A stretch of 38,917 bases of DNA from a virus. The translations under genes and the position numbers were made by a program. The notes beneath the pieces were generated by a model that saw nothing but the letters and a program-made list of their open reading frames with translations, did no database searches and was not told the origin of the DNA. The stretch lies in the IMG/VR virus record IMGVR_UViG_3300046822_000034, positions 1 to 38,917 of that record; one strand, written 5' to 3'. Each line of letters opens with the position of its first letter. The first letter of the stretch is position 1. Below are positions 7,425-15,035 of this stretch, one piece after another.

Positions 7425-8887
7425 TCTGCCGTCTCCCCATTGATCGCCAGCGAGAATCCGTTGATCGCCATACGGCCGGGGAAATCGAGCCGGAAGCTGT
7501 GCCAGTGTGAGGACTGTCGGAAATCGAACCGATTGCGCTGCATTGGAACCGTAACCCCCTGAATCCGGCTTGCGCCAAGATCCTCGCGGTAGAAGTTCGT
7601 CATCTGCGCAGTTGCCGGCAGCGTCCTGAATCTCGGCTTGAACCGGTTGACGAACACATAGCTATCCATGTCGCCGACATCGCCGGTCATCAGCCAGGAT
7701 GGCCCCGGCTCCCCGGTGATTGTCTTCAGCACGCCGCCCTGAATCACGGCCGGAGCCATCGAGTCAGCCAGCCAGAAACTGGAGTCATAGGCGATGTTCG
7801 GCAGGTCATCGTAGGTGGAATAGAGCGTGCCCAGCCCGTCATAGGTGATCTGGCCGCTTGAGTACAGAAGTGCAGCCTCTACCCCGATTGCCTGCTTACC
7901 CCACTGGTTCGTGCGGTAGTTGTAGATGATGCAGGCGTCCAGCTCGCCGGAACTGGCAACGCTGGGGTAGTACCAATACACAAGGTCGCGCGGGATGTCG
8001 GCCACGCCGAAAATCCGCTCCTTGTACTGCTGATTGAGGTTGGCAAAGAACCACTCTCGGACCGGAGTAGCCGGGCTGTTAAACGTCGCGCCACCAATGG
8101 GCCGAGGCACGGTGCCGTCATAGACGTAGAAGTCAGATGGACCGATGAAGAACTGCTGCGTGCCCACGACCACAACCGACTCATTGCCCGAGCAGCCGAT
8201 GTCGCCCGGCACACGGTCCCACTGCCACACCAGCGGAGGGCCAACGTAGCGCCCCAGGTACATTGACGTGTCCTTGTAGGCCACGATGTCGCTACCCAGC
8301 GCAGCCCCTGCCTTGATGGCGCCAGGAGAGTCCAGCAGGCGGCCATAAGCACATTGAGTGGCTGCAGCGGCCGTCCACGTTGCCTGATTCCGGATGCCCG
8401 AGCAGTGCCAGCCATCGGGCGCGTCGCCGTATTGGGCCTGCGACACGTTAAGGGCCATGACAAAGCCAGCGGCCGTCACAATGATGGACGCAGCCGGGGA
8501 GGTCGCAATGTCGGTGAACGCCGAGCCCGGAACTGCCTGCCCAATCACCTCAGTTCGGTTGCATGCCAGCACATTGTTGCCGAACACGGCCCAGCGCATC
8601 CGATTGGTGCCTGAGTAGCCGCCAGCACGCGATCGGTCCACCCACGCACCACCAGACGCCTCCTCAATTCGCGGACCATCGGCCACAAGGACGCGTTTGG
8701 TCCCGTCCAGCAGCTGCGCAATGAAGGCGCTATTCGCCGGAGAGGCGAGAGCTGGATAGTTGGCGCTGACCAGAGAGTTGGCCGCAGCCAGCCCAAAGGT
8801 GGTTGGAATGATCGAGTTGCAATCGGTCAGGATGCCGGGGGTTTCCGGGTCGAGGTCCGGCGCAAAGCCGATCAGCTGTGCGCGCAT
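7421..8887 (-). CDS. P22 gp10-like packaged-DNA stabilisation / tail hub protein
   Basis: 488 residues, near the 472 of P22 gp10. The sequence is rich in beta strands, Gly, Trp and Tyr (DSYVFVNRFKPRFRTLP, WQWDRVPGDIGCSGNESVVVVG), consistent with the beta-propeller-like plug that closes the portal channel after packaging. It follows the head-tail adaptor and precedes small tail proteins, as gp4-gp10 do in P22. Its start shares one base with the adaptor stop codon. The assignment rests on length, composition, order and recognition, not a catalytic signature. Confidence 0.7.
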   Translation of the reverse strand: MRAQLIGFAPDLDPETPGILTDCNSIIPTTFGLAAANSLVSANYPALASPANSAFIAQLLDGTKRVLVADGPRIEEASGGAWVDRSRAGGYSGTNRMRWAVFGNNVLACNRTEVIGQAVPGSAFTDIATSPAASIIVTAAGFVMALNVSQAQYGDAPDGWHCSGIRNQATWTAAAATQCAYGRLLDSPGAIKAGAALGSDIVAYKDTSMYLGRYVGPPLVWQWDRVPGDIGCSGNESVVVVGTQQFFIGPSDFYVYDGTVPRPIGGATFNSPATPVREWFFANLNQQYKERIFGVADIPRDLVYWYYPSVASSGELDACIIYNYRTNQWGKQAIGVEAALLYSSGQITYDGLGTLYSTYDDLPNIAYDSSFWLADSMAPAVIQGGVLKTITGEPGPSWLMTGDVGDMDSYVFVNRFKPRFRTLPATAQMTNFYREDLGASRIQGVTVPMQRNRFDFRQSSHWHSFRLDFPGRMAINGFSLAINGETAE

Positions 8888-9498
8888 CAGGGTGTGGCTC
8901 CCTTCAGGGTTTGGGATGGCGCATTGCCATACCGTTCGTAGTCGTCGCCGGATACGAGCCGGTCAAGAATCGCCTTGTACTGGGTAGCCCACAGAACCGT
9001 GCGCTCGTCGTCGCGGGTGTATGGGGACGCTTCAACCAGTGCGGCATACAGGTAGATGCCAGGCTCCTCAGTGAGAAGCCACGTCTGCTGGTTAGAGGCG
9101 CTGAGCGACGGAACCTTAGTCCAGTACACCAGCGAGTACGGGATGTCCCGCTGCCCACCGGCAAGCTCAATGCTGCCATTAACAACCGTGTAGCCCAATG
9201 GCAAACCGCTGCCTATGGGATAAACCGGCTCGTTCACTTCGGTCAGAGGGAAAATCTCGTACTGGCCGCCCGCAAACGTCACCTTCAGTGACAGCGTGCC
9301 GGTGTAGTCGTCCGGAATCGGAATCAGGCCTGCAGTGGCTGTACCGGCAACTCGTGCCTGCATGCGGCGAACCCGCAGATCACGATTGATACGGGATTCG
9401 GCCAGCTGGATGAAGTCTGGGATAACCGAGGTGAGGTCAGCACGCGCCAGCCAGTTGGCCACCGACGCCTGCAGGGTCGCATAGTCAACAATCGCCAT
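8887..9498 (-). CDS. Head-tail adaptor protein
   Basis: 203 residues. It opens with DYATLQASVANWLARADLTSVIPDFIQLAESRINRDLRVRRMQ, the helical start I associate with podovirus adaptor proteins that bind the portal (gp4-like / SU10-adaptor type). A beta region follows (IPDDYTGTLSLKVTFAGGQYEIFPLTEV), then a helical end with WATQYKAILDRL. Twelve copies would extend the portal ring towards the tail. It is coupled by a TAATG overlap to the upstream gene and by a TGATG overlap to the gp10-like gene. Confidence 0.75.
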   Translation of the reverse strand: MAIVDYATLQASVANWLARADLTSVIPDFIQLAESRINRDLRVRRMQARVAGTATAGLIPIPDDYTGTLSLKVTFAGGQYEIFPLTEVNEPVYPIGSGLPLGYTVVNGSIELAGGQRDIPYSLVYWTKVPSLSASNQQTWLLTEEPGIYLYAALVEASPYTRDDERTVLWATQYKAILDRLVSGDDYERYGNAPSQTLKGATP

Positions 9499-9785
9499 TA
9501 GACGCGCCCCTTCCAGATGCGGAACCCGGACAGATCCGGGTCATTGAGGATTGCCCGGATGTGCTTCTCGTCCACCATGAACTCATGGAAGGAGATGCCA
9601 GTGCGGGCGATGTAGTTCTCGATTACGGCCTTGGGAATCTTGGCCGCGTGCTTCATTTCGGACGATCCGACCTCACCCGCGTTACGGAGCCGGGTCACGT
9701 GGTCAAGGATTGGGGCCACGTCCTGCGAGCGGCGCTCAATCAGGTCATCGCCATCAAGGCGCAGGCCGGTAGTGATGAGGTCCAT
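9498..9785 (-). CDS. Conserved head-region protein of unknown function
   Basis: 95 residues. The pattern 'SQDVAPILDHVTRLRN ... KHAAKIPKAVIENYI ... HIRAILNDPDLSGFRIWKG' belongs to a family I recognise from head gene clusters of many tailed phages, always small and just before the adaptor; its role is not known to me. It is soluble, with no membrane segment. The start overlaps the upstream stop (TAATG). Confidence 0.65.
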   Translation of the reverse strand: MDLITTGLRLDGDDLIERRSQDVAPILDHVTRLRNAGEVGSSEMKHAAKIPKAVIENYIARTGISFHEFMVDEKHIRAILNDPDLSGFRIWKGRV

Positions 9786-10138
9786 TAGGTCACCGTGATC
9801 GCGGCTGATACGCCAGGGAGTCGCTGCGGCACAGTTGCCGTCAGGGTTACTTGCCCCGCCCCGGTAATGGACAGGCCAACAAACGTGGCAATCCCCGCTA
9901 CGGCAAGGACTGTCGTGGTGCCGTTGAGTGAGCCGCTGGAGACTGAAAGGGTCACTGGGCCGGTGTAAGTGAGGTCAATCGCACCAACGGAGTTAAGAAC
10001 CTGCACAATTGGCTGGGTGACCATCACGACACCCGAAACGGCCACTGACACCAGGTTCGTAATAGCTGCCGATCCCTGCCAGCACCACATGCGCCCGTCC
10101 ATCTGGCAGAACGTGACTGTCAGCGCCAAGGCCGTCAT
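9785..10138 (-). CDS. Ig-like (Big-type) small virion protein, candidate capsid decoration
   Basis: 117 residues. From residue about 30 it is a run of Val/Thr/Ser/Gly beta strands (SVAVSGVVMVTQPIV, LTYTGPVTLSVSSGSLNGTTTVLAVAGIATFVGLSITGAGQVTLTATV) matching a bacterial Ig-like fold with the characteristic 'G.ATF..L.ITGAG..TLTAT' C-terminal half. Such domains decorate phage heads and tails and bind surface sugars weakly. Its ATG directly follows the upstream TGA. Location behind the capsid gene suggests head decoration; this is inference. Confidence 0.65.
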   Translation of the reverse strand: MTALALTVTFCQMDGRMWCWQGSAAITNLVSVAVSGVVMVTQPIVQVLNSVGAIDLTYTGPVTLSVSSGSLNGTTTVLAVAGIATFVGLSITGAGQVTLTATVPQRLPGVSAAITVT

Positions 10139-10411
10139 TCAGTACACCGCCACGAGACCGGTCGCGGTCGTATTGGTGGCGCGCACCTGAAGGACGCGGA
10201 ACGGCAGCATGGTGCCAGCCAATACAGCCACGGTCAGGACCGGGCCAGAGCCTGCTGGCAGCACGGAAATGTTGCCAGCGCCGCCGCAGTACACGGCCGT
10301 GGCTTGCGAGAACGTATCCACGTCCGAGGGCGTAATCGCCAGCGCGTTGTCCGGCAGCGTTGGGCACTGAGGGCTAACGGTCGTGGGGTTATCGAGGTTG
10401 ATCTTTGCCAA
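10139..10411 (-). CDS. Small capsid-associated spike/decoration protein
   Basis: 90 residues. The core TPSDVDTFSQATAVYCGGAGNISVLPAGSGPVLTVAVLAGTMLPFRVLQVRATNTTATGLVAVY matches a recurrent phage pattern ('D...f...t.alYvG.aGni.v......v.f..v.aGt.lPvrv..V.atgTtAt.ivaly') that I know from genes next to the major capsid gene. It uses a TTG start at 10411 with GGGAGAA five bases upstream; no ATG is well placed. An intrinsic terminator separates it from the capsid gene, so its level is probably lower than that of capsid. Confidence 0.65.
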   Translation of the reverse strand: MAKINLDNPTTVSPQCPTLPDNALAITPSDVDTFSQATAVYCGGAGNISVLPAGSGPVLTVAVLAGTMLPFRVLQVRATNTTATGLVAVY

Positions 10412-10426
10412 GGGGTTCTCCCAAAG

Positions 10427-10452
10427 AAAAGGGGCGCCCCGAAGGACGCCCC
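10427..10452 (-). terminator. Intrinsic terminator after the major capsid gene
   Basis: Read leftward, GGGGCG and CGCCCC pair around a ten-base loop and are followed by TTTTC. It starts about 20 bp after the capsid stop codon. It would limit readthrough from the highly expressed capsid gene into the downstream head and tail genes. Confidence 0.75.
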
Positions 10453-10470
10453 AATTGGCTTGCTAATCGA

Positions 10471-11406
10471 TCAGGTCAGATCGCGGATCTGCGCGTGGGC
10501 GTCCTTGTTGTCCATCTGCAGGCCGTACTCCCAGGTAATCAGCATCTTCTCGGCATCGCCCGTCTTTGCCAGCGGCTTGCGCTCGACGTTACGCAGGGTC
10601 TTGAACGAGACATGCTCCAGGTCGACCAGGTACGCAGCAGCATCCTGGAAACGATCCGGGACGATCTTTAGGGCGCCGAAGTCGGTCACATACACGTCGA
10701 ACGCAGCGTGCAGCTTGCCGCTGTCAGCGTCTTCGTAGCGGGTGGCGTTACCAGCAAAGGACGATGCGATCACCTTGTCGGACGGACGGACCAGCAGCAT
10801 GGTCGGCGCACCGCCAGCTACATATGCCGTCTGCATCGCCGACTTCACCAGCGCTTCGGAGAAGGCGCGAGGCGTACCAGCAACAGCGGCGGTGTTGGTG
10901 GACGGGACGGGGAACACACCGGCACCGGCGCCCACCGAGCCCTGGGTGATCCAGCCAGCCAGACCACGGGTCTGACGAGCGGTGCCCACGGCGCCAGCGT
11001 TAAAGGTGCCGTTCTGGATCAGAGCGGTTTCAGCGTCGCGCTTCAGCTCGGAGAGCTTCTTCTTGGTCTGCCACGCAATTTCGGACTTGCGGCCAGCCTT
11101 GTCCACGATCTCCTCGGTATCCGAGATCACGAAGTTCTTGGTGCTGATCTGCGCGTAGTTGCCCCAGCGCGTGGTCGGGGTCACGGCAGTGAAGGACGCC
11201 ACGTCGTCGCCTTCCAGCTGCGCGTTGTTGGCCGCAGCCGCCAGTGCATCGGTCTGCCATTCGAAGTAGCGGGCCGAGGCCTTGGACTTCTTCAGGGCCG
11301 AGTAGAACGGGGTATCGGTCGGCGAAATGATGTCGATGACATCGGAGAGGTCTTCACGCTGGCCGATAGCGGCGTAGGTTGTGAAGGTGTTTGCAACAAT
11401 TGCCAT
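10471..11406 (-). CDS. Major capsid protein, SU10 family (HK97 fold)
   Basis: 311 residues. The N-terminus AIVANTFTTYAAIGQREDLSDVIDIISPTDTPFYSALKKSKASARYFEWQTD and the body (AQISTKNFVISDTEEIVDKAGRKSEIAWQTKKKLSELKRDAETALI) match the SU10-type major capsid family (formerly DUF5309). The C-terminal part includes SFKTLRNVERKPLAKTGDAEKMLITWEYGLQ. It forms the icosahedral shell around the scaffold made by the preceding gene. A strong ribosome site (AAAGGA) precedes the ATG, and a terminator follows, consistent with high expression. Confidence 0.9.
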   Translation of the reverse strand: MAIVANTFTTYAAIGQREDLSDVIDIISPTDTPFYSALKKSKASARYFEWQTDALAAAANNAQLEGDDVASFTAVTPTTRWGNYAQISTKNFVISDTEEIVDKAGRKSEIAWQTKKKLSELKRDAETALIQNGTFNAGAVGTARQTRGLAGWITQGSVGAGAGVFPVPSTNTAAVAGTPRAFSEALVKSAMQTAYVAGGAPTMLLVRPSDKVIASSFAGNATRYEDADSGKLHAAFDVYVTDFGALKIVPDRFQDAAAYLVDLEHVSFKTLRNVERKPLAKTGDAEKMLITWEYGLQMDNKDAHAQIRDLT

Positions 11407-11409
11407 GGA

Positions 11410-12381
11410 TCAGGTTCCTTTGAGCATGAGCGCGCGATGCACGTCATCGGGCTTGCCAGAGCGCTTGGCCTTGGCAAGTGCCTCCTGGTACGTGGAGCGC
11501 TGCGTATCGGTTTGAGGTTTAGGCGCGCCCGGAGTCAGCGCCTTGCGCGGCTCGGGCTTCGCTTGCTTGGCCTTGGCGGCCTGGAGTTGGGACTGGTGCT
11601 GATCCCAGAGCGCGGCCTTGCGGCCGATCAGCAGTGCGCGGTGATCGAACAGTTCAGACAGGTCGCTCTCGCTGTACCCGGCGCTCAGCAGGGTCTGCGC
11701 GATCAGCTTCTGTTCGGCCGTAGCCACTGCCGGGTCTTTCCACTCGGGCAGCTTTTCCTGCAGCAACTTGCGCTCACCGTGACGCCATTCCTGCTGCTCT
11801 CGCTGCTCGTCTGCCTGCTGGGCATGACCGAGCTGTTCGCGCTGCTGGACGGCTTGCTGGTAAACGCTGACGCGCTGCTGGAACTCGGCATTGCGGGCCA
11901 CCCACTCAGCGGGGTCGGTCCGTGCCAACTCAACAAGTGCCTCCTGGTCTCCGATAAGCTGCTTGTGCATTAGGGACAGCGATACATCGAGCTGGTTGGC
12001 GTAGTGACTACGCTCCGCCCGGATCTGTTCCGCTTGTTCCTGTGCCGCCCGCCTGGCTTCCGCGACTTCGGCAGTCTTGCGTCGGTAGTCCGCATCAAGC
12101 ATCTGATTGCGGTACACCTCGGGGAGCTGGGACTTCTTGAGCGTTACGGTCTTGCCGTCCAGCTCAAAGCTCAGCTCCTCGTCTTGTGGCGATTCGGCCT
12201 CCTCTTCTACTTCCGGATCAGGCTGTGCGGGATCGCCGCTCTCTTCCGCCTGTTCCGGCTGCTCTTCTTCCTCTTCGGAGGCCTCTGACTCGCCCTTTGC
12301 CAGCAGGGCGGCCATCACAGCGTCATCGTTGGAGACTTCGCCGTTGTCATTGGCGAGTTCCTGATTCTCAGGTTGACTCAT
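11410..12381 (-). CDS. Scaffolding protein
   Basis: 323 residues. A very acidic, Glu-rich N-terminus (about 20-70) is followed by long helical, Gln/Glu/Arg-rich coiled-coil sequence and a basic, Lys-rich C-terminal tail (QAAKAKQAKPEPRK...AKAKRSGKP), the classical make-up of podovirus scaffolds whose basic end binds coat protein. It sits between portal-side genes and the capsid gene, ending 3 bp before the capsid ATG. No protease motif is visible, so it may leave intact. Confidence 0.85.
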   Translation of the reverse strand: MSQPENQELANDNGEVSNDDAVMAALLAKGESEASEEEEEQPEQAEESGDPAQPDPEVEEEAESPQDEELSFELDGKTVTLKKSQLPEVYRNQMLDADYRRKTAEVAEARRAAQEQAEQIRAERSHYANQLDVSLSLMHKQLIGDQEALVELARTDPAEWVARNAEFQQRVSVYQQAVQQREQLGHAQQADEQREQQEWRHGERKLLQEKLPEWKDPAVATAEQKLIAQTLLSAGYSESDLSELFDHRALLIGRKAALWDQHQSQLQAAKAKQAKPEPRKALTPGAPKPQTDTQRSTYQEALAKAKRSGKPDDVHRALMLKGT

Positions 12382-12395
12382 TTGTGTTTTCCCAT

Positions 12396-12420
12396 AAAAA
12401 AAGCCCCCTTTCGGAGGCTT
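12396..12420 (-). terminator. Intrinsic terminator upstream of the scaffold gene
   Basis: Read leftward, AAGCCTCC-GAAA-GGGGGCTT forms an 8-bp stem (one G-U pair) closed by a GAAA tetraloop and followed by seven T. It ends 15 bp before the scaffold start codon. The strength suggests that the scaffold-capsid pair is transcribed by readthrough under antitermination or from its own promoter. Confidence 0.9.
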
Positions 12421-12442
12421 TGGTGATCCATCTGCGGGCGGG

Positions 12443-12760
12443 TTAACCGATCAAGGTTCCCGTGCACAGCAGGACAGTGAATTTGTCGCCCCGAACCACC
12501 GGGCAACCGAACGATGGCCTCACGTAGACGGCCGGGAACTGGTCAAACGGAACGGTGATGCGACCGAACATGCCGTGTTCGGCTTCTATCTGTTGAAGTA
12601 GCTGCTCAACGTCTGCCCAGCGCGCTGGGCCAGCGTGGCTTTCGCCATGACTCCGGTCTCCAGCACCGATGTCAGGTGCGCCCTCGCCTTGTGCAGGCAC
12701 TTGAGCGTCAGGAACAACTTTTCGCGGCCTTCCGCGTCTCTTGCCGGGCTGCTCTGCCAT
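12443..12760 (-). CDS. Hypothetical protein overlapping the upstream gene
   Basis: Open for 105 residues from an ATG at 12760. It starts with a basic AT-hook-like run (KRRGRPRK), then a proline/glycine-rich segment, then a more protein-like end (VEQLLQQIEAEHGMFGRITVPFDQFPAVYVRPSFGCPVVRGDKFTVLLCTG). The first 58 codons overlap the preceding gene in another frame and the ATG has no ribosome site, so the real product may be shorter; an ATG at 12571 would give 42 residues. The C-terminal part is likely translated. I cannot assign a function. Confidence 0.4.
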   Translation of the reverse strand: MAEQPGKRRGRPRKVVPDAQVPAQGEGAPDIGAGDRSHGESHAGPARWADVEQLLQQIEAEHGMFGRITVPFDQFPAVYVRPSFGCPVVRGDKFTVLLCTGTLIG

Positions 12761-12873
12761 TGGTTGATCAACTCCTGTTCCACGATCTCGAACGCCTCGA
12801 CCAGCAACGGGTCGGTCAGCAGCTGGTTGGCGCGCTCGCCGCGTGCAATCTCAAACTCGGCCTTGTCGTTCAC
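12586..12873 (-). CDS. Conserved small head-module protein
   Basis: 95 residues, helical: MNDKAEFEIARGERANQLL, then LLVEAFEIVEQELINQWQSSPARDAEGREKLFLTLKCLHKARAHLTSVLETGVM. This is a recurrent small protein found between portal and scaffold genes in many tailed phages; its role is unknown to me. The start overlaps the portal stop by four bases (ATGA), so it is coupled to portal translation. Confidence 0.65.
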   Translation of the reverse strand: MNDKAEFEIARGERANQLLTDPLLVEAFEIVEQELINQWQSSPARDAEGREKLFLTLKCLHKARAHLTSVLETGVMAKATLAQRAGQTLSSYFNR

Positions 12874-15035
12874 GGCTGCACCTCCCGCGCAATCTCCTCA
12901 TCCGCTGCCGCAGTAGCCGCGTTGCTGGTTTTGGTGCTTGCCGAGATGTTCGCCTTCTGGATCTGCGTGGCAGAGTCGAGCTCGGCCTTCCAGCGCCGGA
13001 ACTCCATTTCCTGAAGGCGCCCTTCGTTCTCGTACTGCAATTTGAGTGCAGCCAAATCGGCCTCGTTCTGGATCCGCAAGCGCTGAATTGCGGCCTCATT
13101 CTGGCGATCAAGCTCGTTGCGCTCTGCCTCCATGCGGGTCTCAAGCGCCGCCTGGTTTGCCTGCGCCTCCTGACGCATGCGCTCGACCTCAATATCGATT
13201 TGGCCCTTGGTCTGAGCCAATTGCATCTGCCCCTGCAGCTTCATCTGCTCAAGCATCACCTCGGGCGGCGGGCCTTCCGGTTGCGGCGGCTGAGGCTGGC
13301 TGAAATAGCGTTCCGGCTCGTGGTAGCCCATGGCCTTCACGAGGTCCGTTGCGGTGTTCAGCAGGTTCTCCGGGGTGACAATGCCCACCTCCATCAACCG
13401 GCCCTGCGCCTCACCGAGCATCGTCAGGTTGGCGATCTGCTGGCGCTTCTCGGTAGTGCCCACACCCACGTTCACCCGCAAGTGGAAGCCGTTCTTCCAC
13501 TCACGCGGGTTGACCTCCAGCCAGCGGCCATTGATCTGGATCTGCGCCGGACGGTCCTGATACTGCGTGACTTCCTTCAGGACGAGCCTGTAGATGCGTT
13601 TGACGAGCGTTTCGGCCAGTACACGGGCGATCAGTCGGATCCGCTGGGCACCGCTGTTCATGAGCGCCTGGACGCCCTCGGAGCCGACATTGCTCTTGCT
13701 CAGGCTGTCGGCGGTCATCGCCGAATTGGCCTCAGTGACGCCGGTTCGGGTGTCGCGCACCTGGTCGATGGCCTGCATGACTGCAAGGCCTGCCTCCGCC
13801 ACGAAGGGGACGGTGACCTCACGCATGGCGTTGGCTGACTTGACTCGAACAATGCCACCCGGGCGCGGGTTGAGCAGGTCGTCCAGATTGACCTGACCTT
13901 CCAGCACTTCGGTGCGGGGGTTGTTGGACAGGTAGACGTTATCCAGCACCTGACGGCTAAGGGCGGTCTTGATGCGCTGCAGGTCCTCAACCAGGTCGTA
14001 CAGACCCAAGCCGACGACCTTGTAAGGCATCAGGATGGGCGTACCCAGCGCGAAGGGGTGATCGTCGGTCACCTCGTTCTCATGGATGTACGTACCGGCC
14101 TTGACCACACGGCGCAGCTCGGCAATCCCGTCGTCGTTGGTATCGACGCGGATATAGGCCTCGGTGACGATGATCTTCTGCTGACTCTTATCGCCCTCGT
14201 CAGCGTTGAAGTCCCAGCTGCCGTCATAGTCGTGGCGGGCCAGCTCGTCGCCCTCGTAGCGATAGGCGCGGCCACGGGGCAGCTTGTTAACCTCGTCCCT
14301 CGGCCAGCCCTCGGAGATCAGGTCAGACGCGGTGCGCTCGACCTCATGGGCCACGAACTCGGCCGATTCCAGGGTACGGGCATCCTTGTTAACGCGGAAC
14401 TCTTCTGGCGGAACACCCTCAACGCGGAACTTGACCTTCTCGGCCTTGCGCTTTGCGACCACCTCAAACTCGACGGCCAGTTCGGGCGGCATGCCCTCGA
14501 CCATGCCAGCGGGCGGCTGCTCGCCGTACGGGATGACCTCGACCACCTCGATGTCAGGGTCGTTCTGCAGCGCCTGGACCTCAGCGATGGACAGACCCTC
14601 GTAGCGCTCCTCCTCCTCCTCCCAAGACTTGTCGCACCACACCTTGACCACGCCCATGCGGGCGATCAGGGCTTGCTTGATGGCGTCATGGAAGGTGATG
14701 AAGCCCTCGTTCTCCTCGTAGATCACGTGGTTGACGTAGGAGGTGGCATCTTCGGCCGACTGCTCGTCACCCGGACGGCGCGGCTTGAACGTCACCACGT
14801 CATCGGCGCCAGTCAGCGCCTCCATGATCCCTGGCATCGCCCACTCGACCGTATCCATCAGGTCTTTGGAAACGACCCGCGAGCGGCCATCTACAGTCGG
14901 CGGGGCCAGCTCACCCTTGGCCTCGCCAAGGTAAAACTCCATCGCCCGCTCACGCTGCTGCGAAAACAGGCTATCGGCGCCAATGCCGTTGTCGCACTGA
15001 CGGTCAATCAGCGCGCACAGTTCAGAATCACGCAT
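12870..15035 (-). CDS. Portal protein
   Basis: 721 residues, matching the roughly 725 of the P22-type large portal. N-terminal helical region, then beta/stem parts (KVWCDKSWEEEEERYEGLS, IVTEAYIRVDTNDDGIAELRRVV) and the portal crown. The last 150 residues are Gln/Glu/Arg-rich coiled coil (EVMLEQMKLQGQMQLAQTKGQIDIEVERMRQEAQANQAALE...), like the P22 barrel. The dodecamer forms the DNA channel at one capsid vertex and docks the terminase. It shares one base with the TerL stop codon (TGATG). Confidence 0.85.
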   Translation of the reverse strand: MRDSELCALIDRQCDNGIGADSLFSQQRERAMEFYLGEAKGELAPPTVDGRSRVVSKDLMDTVEWAMPGIMEALTGADDVVTFKPRRPGDEQSAEDATSYVNHVIYEENEGFITFHDAIKQALIARMGVVKVWCDKSWEEEEERYEGLSIAEVQALQNDPDIEVVEVIPYGEQPPAGMVEGMPPELAVEFEVVAKRKAEKVKFRVEGVPPEEFRVNKDARTLESAEFVAHEVERTASDLISEGWPRDEVNKLPRGRAYRYEGDELARHDYDGSWDFNADEGDKSQQKIIVTEAYIRVDTNDDGIAELRRVVKAGTYIHENEVTDDHPFALGTPILMPYKVVGLGLYDLVEDLQRIKTALSRQVLDNVYLSNNPRTEVLEGQVNLDDLLNPRPGGIVRVKSANAMREVTVPFVAEAGLAVMQAIDQVRDTRTGVTEANSAMTADSLSKSNVGSEGVQALMNSGAQRIRLIARVLAETLVKRIYRLVLKEVTQYQDRPAQIQINGRWLEVNPREWKNGFHLRVNVGVGTTEKRQQIANLTMLGEAQGRLMEVGIVTPENLLNTATDLVKAMGYHEPERYFSQPQPPQPEGPPPEVMLEQMKLQGQMQLAQTKGQIDIEVERMRQEAQANQAALETRMEAERNELDRQNEAAIQRLRIQNEADLAALKLQYENEGRLQEMEFRRWKAELDSATQIQKANISASTKTSNAATAAADEEIAREVQP

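Noticed and set aside
10708-11973. A 421-codon open frame on the + strand
   Set aside because: It lies entirely antisense to the capsid and scaffold genes, has Leu/Gly/Arg-rich composition typical of shadow frames in GC-rich coding DNA and shows no domain.
12843-13838. A 331-codon + strand frame opposite the portal C-terminus
   Set aside because: Arises from the biased codon use of the Gln/Glu-rich portal tail; Leu/His/Arg-rich and not protein-like.
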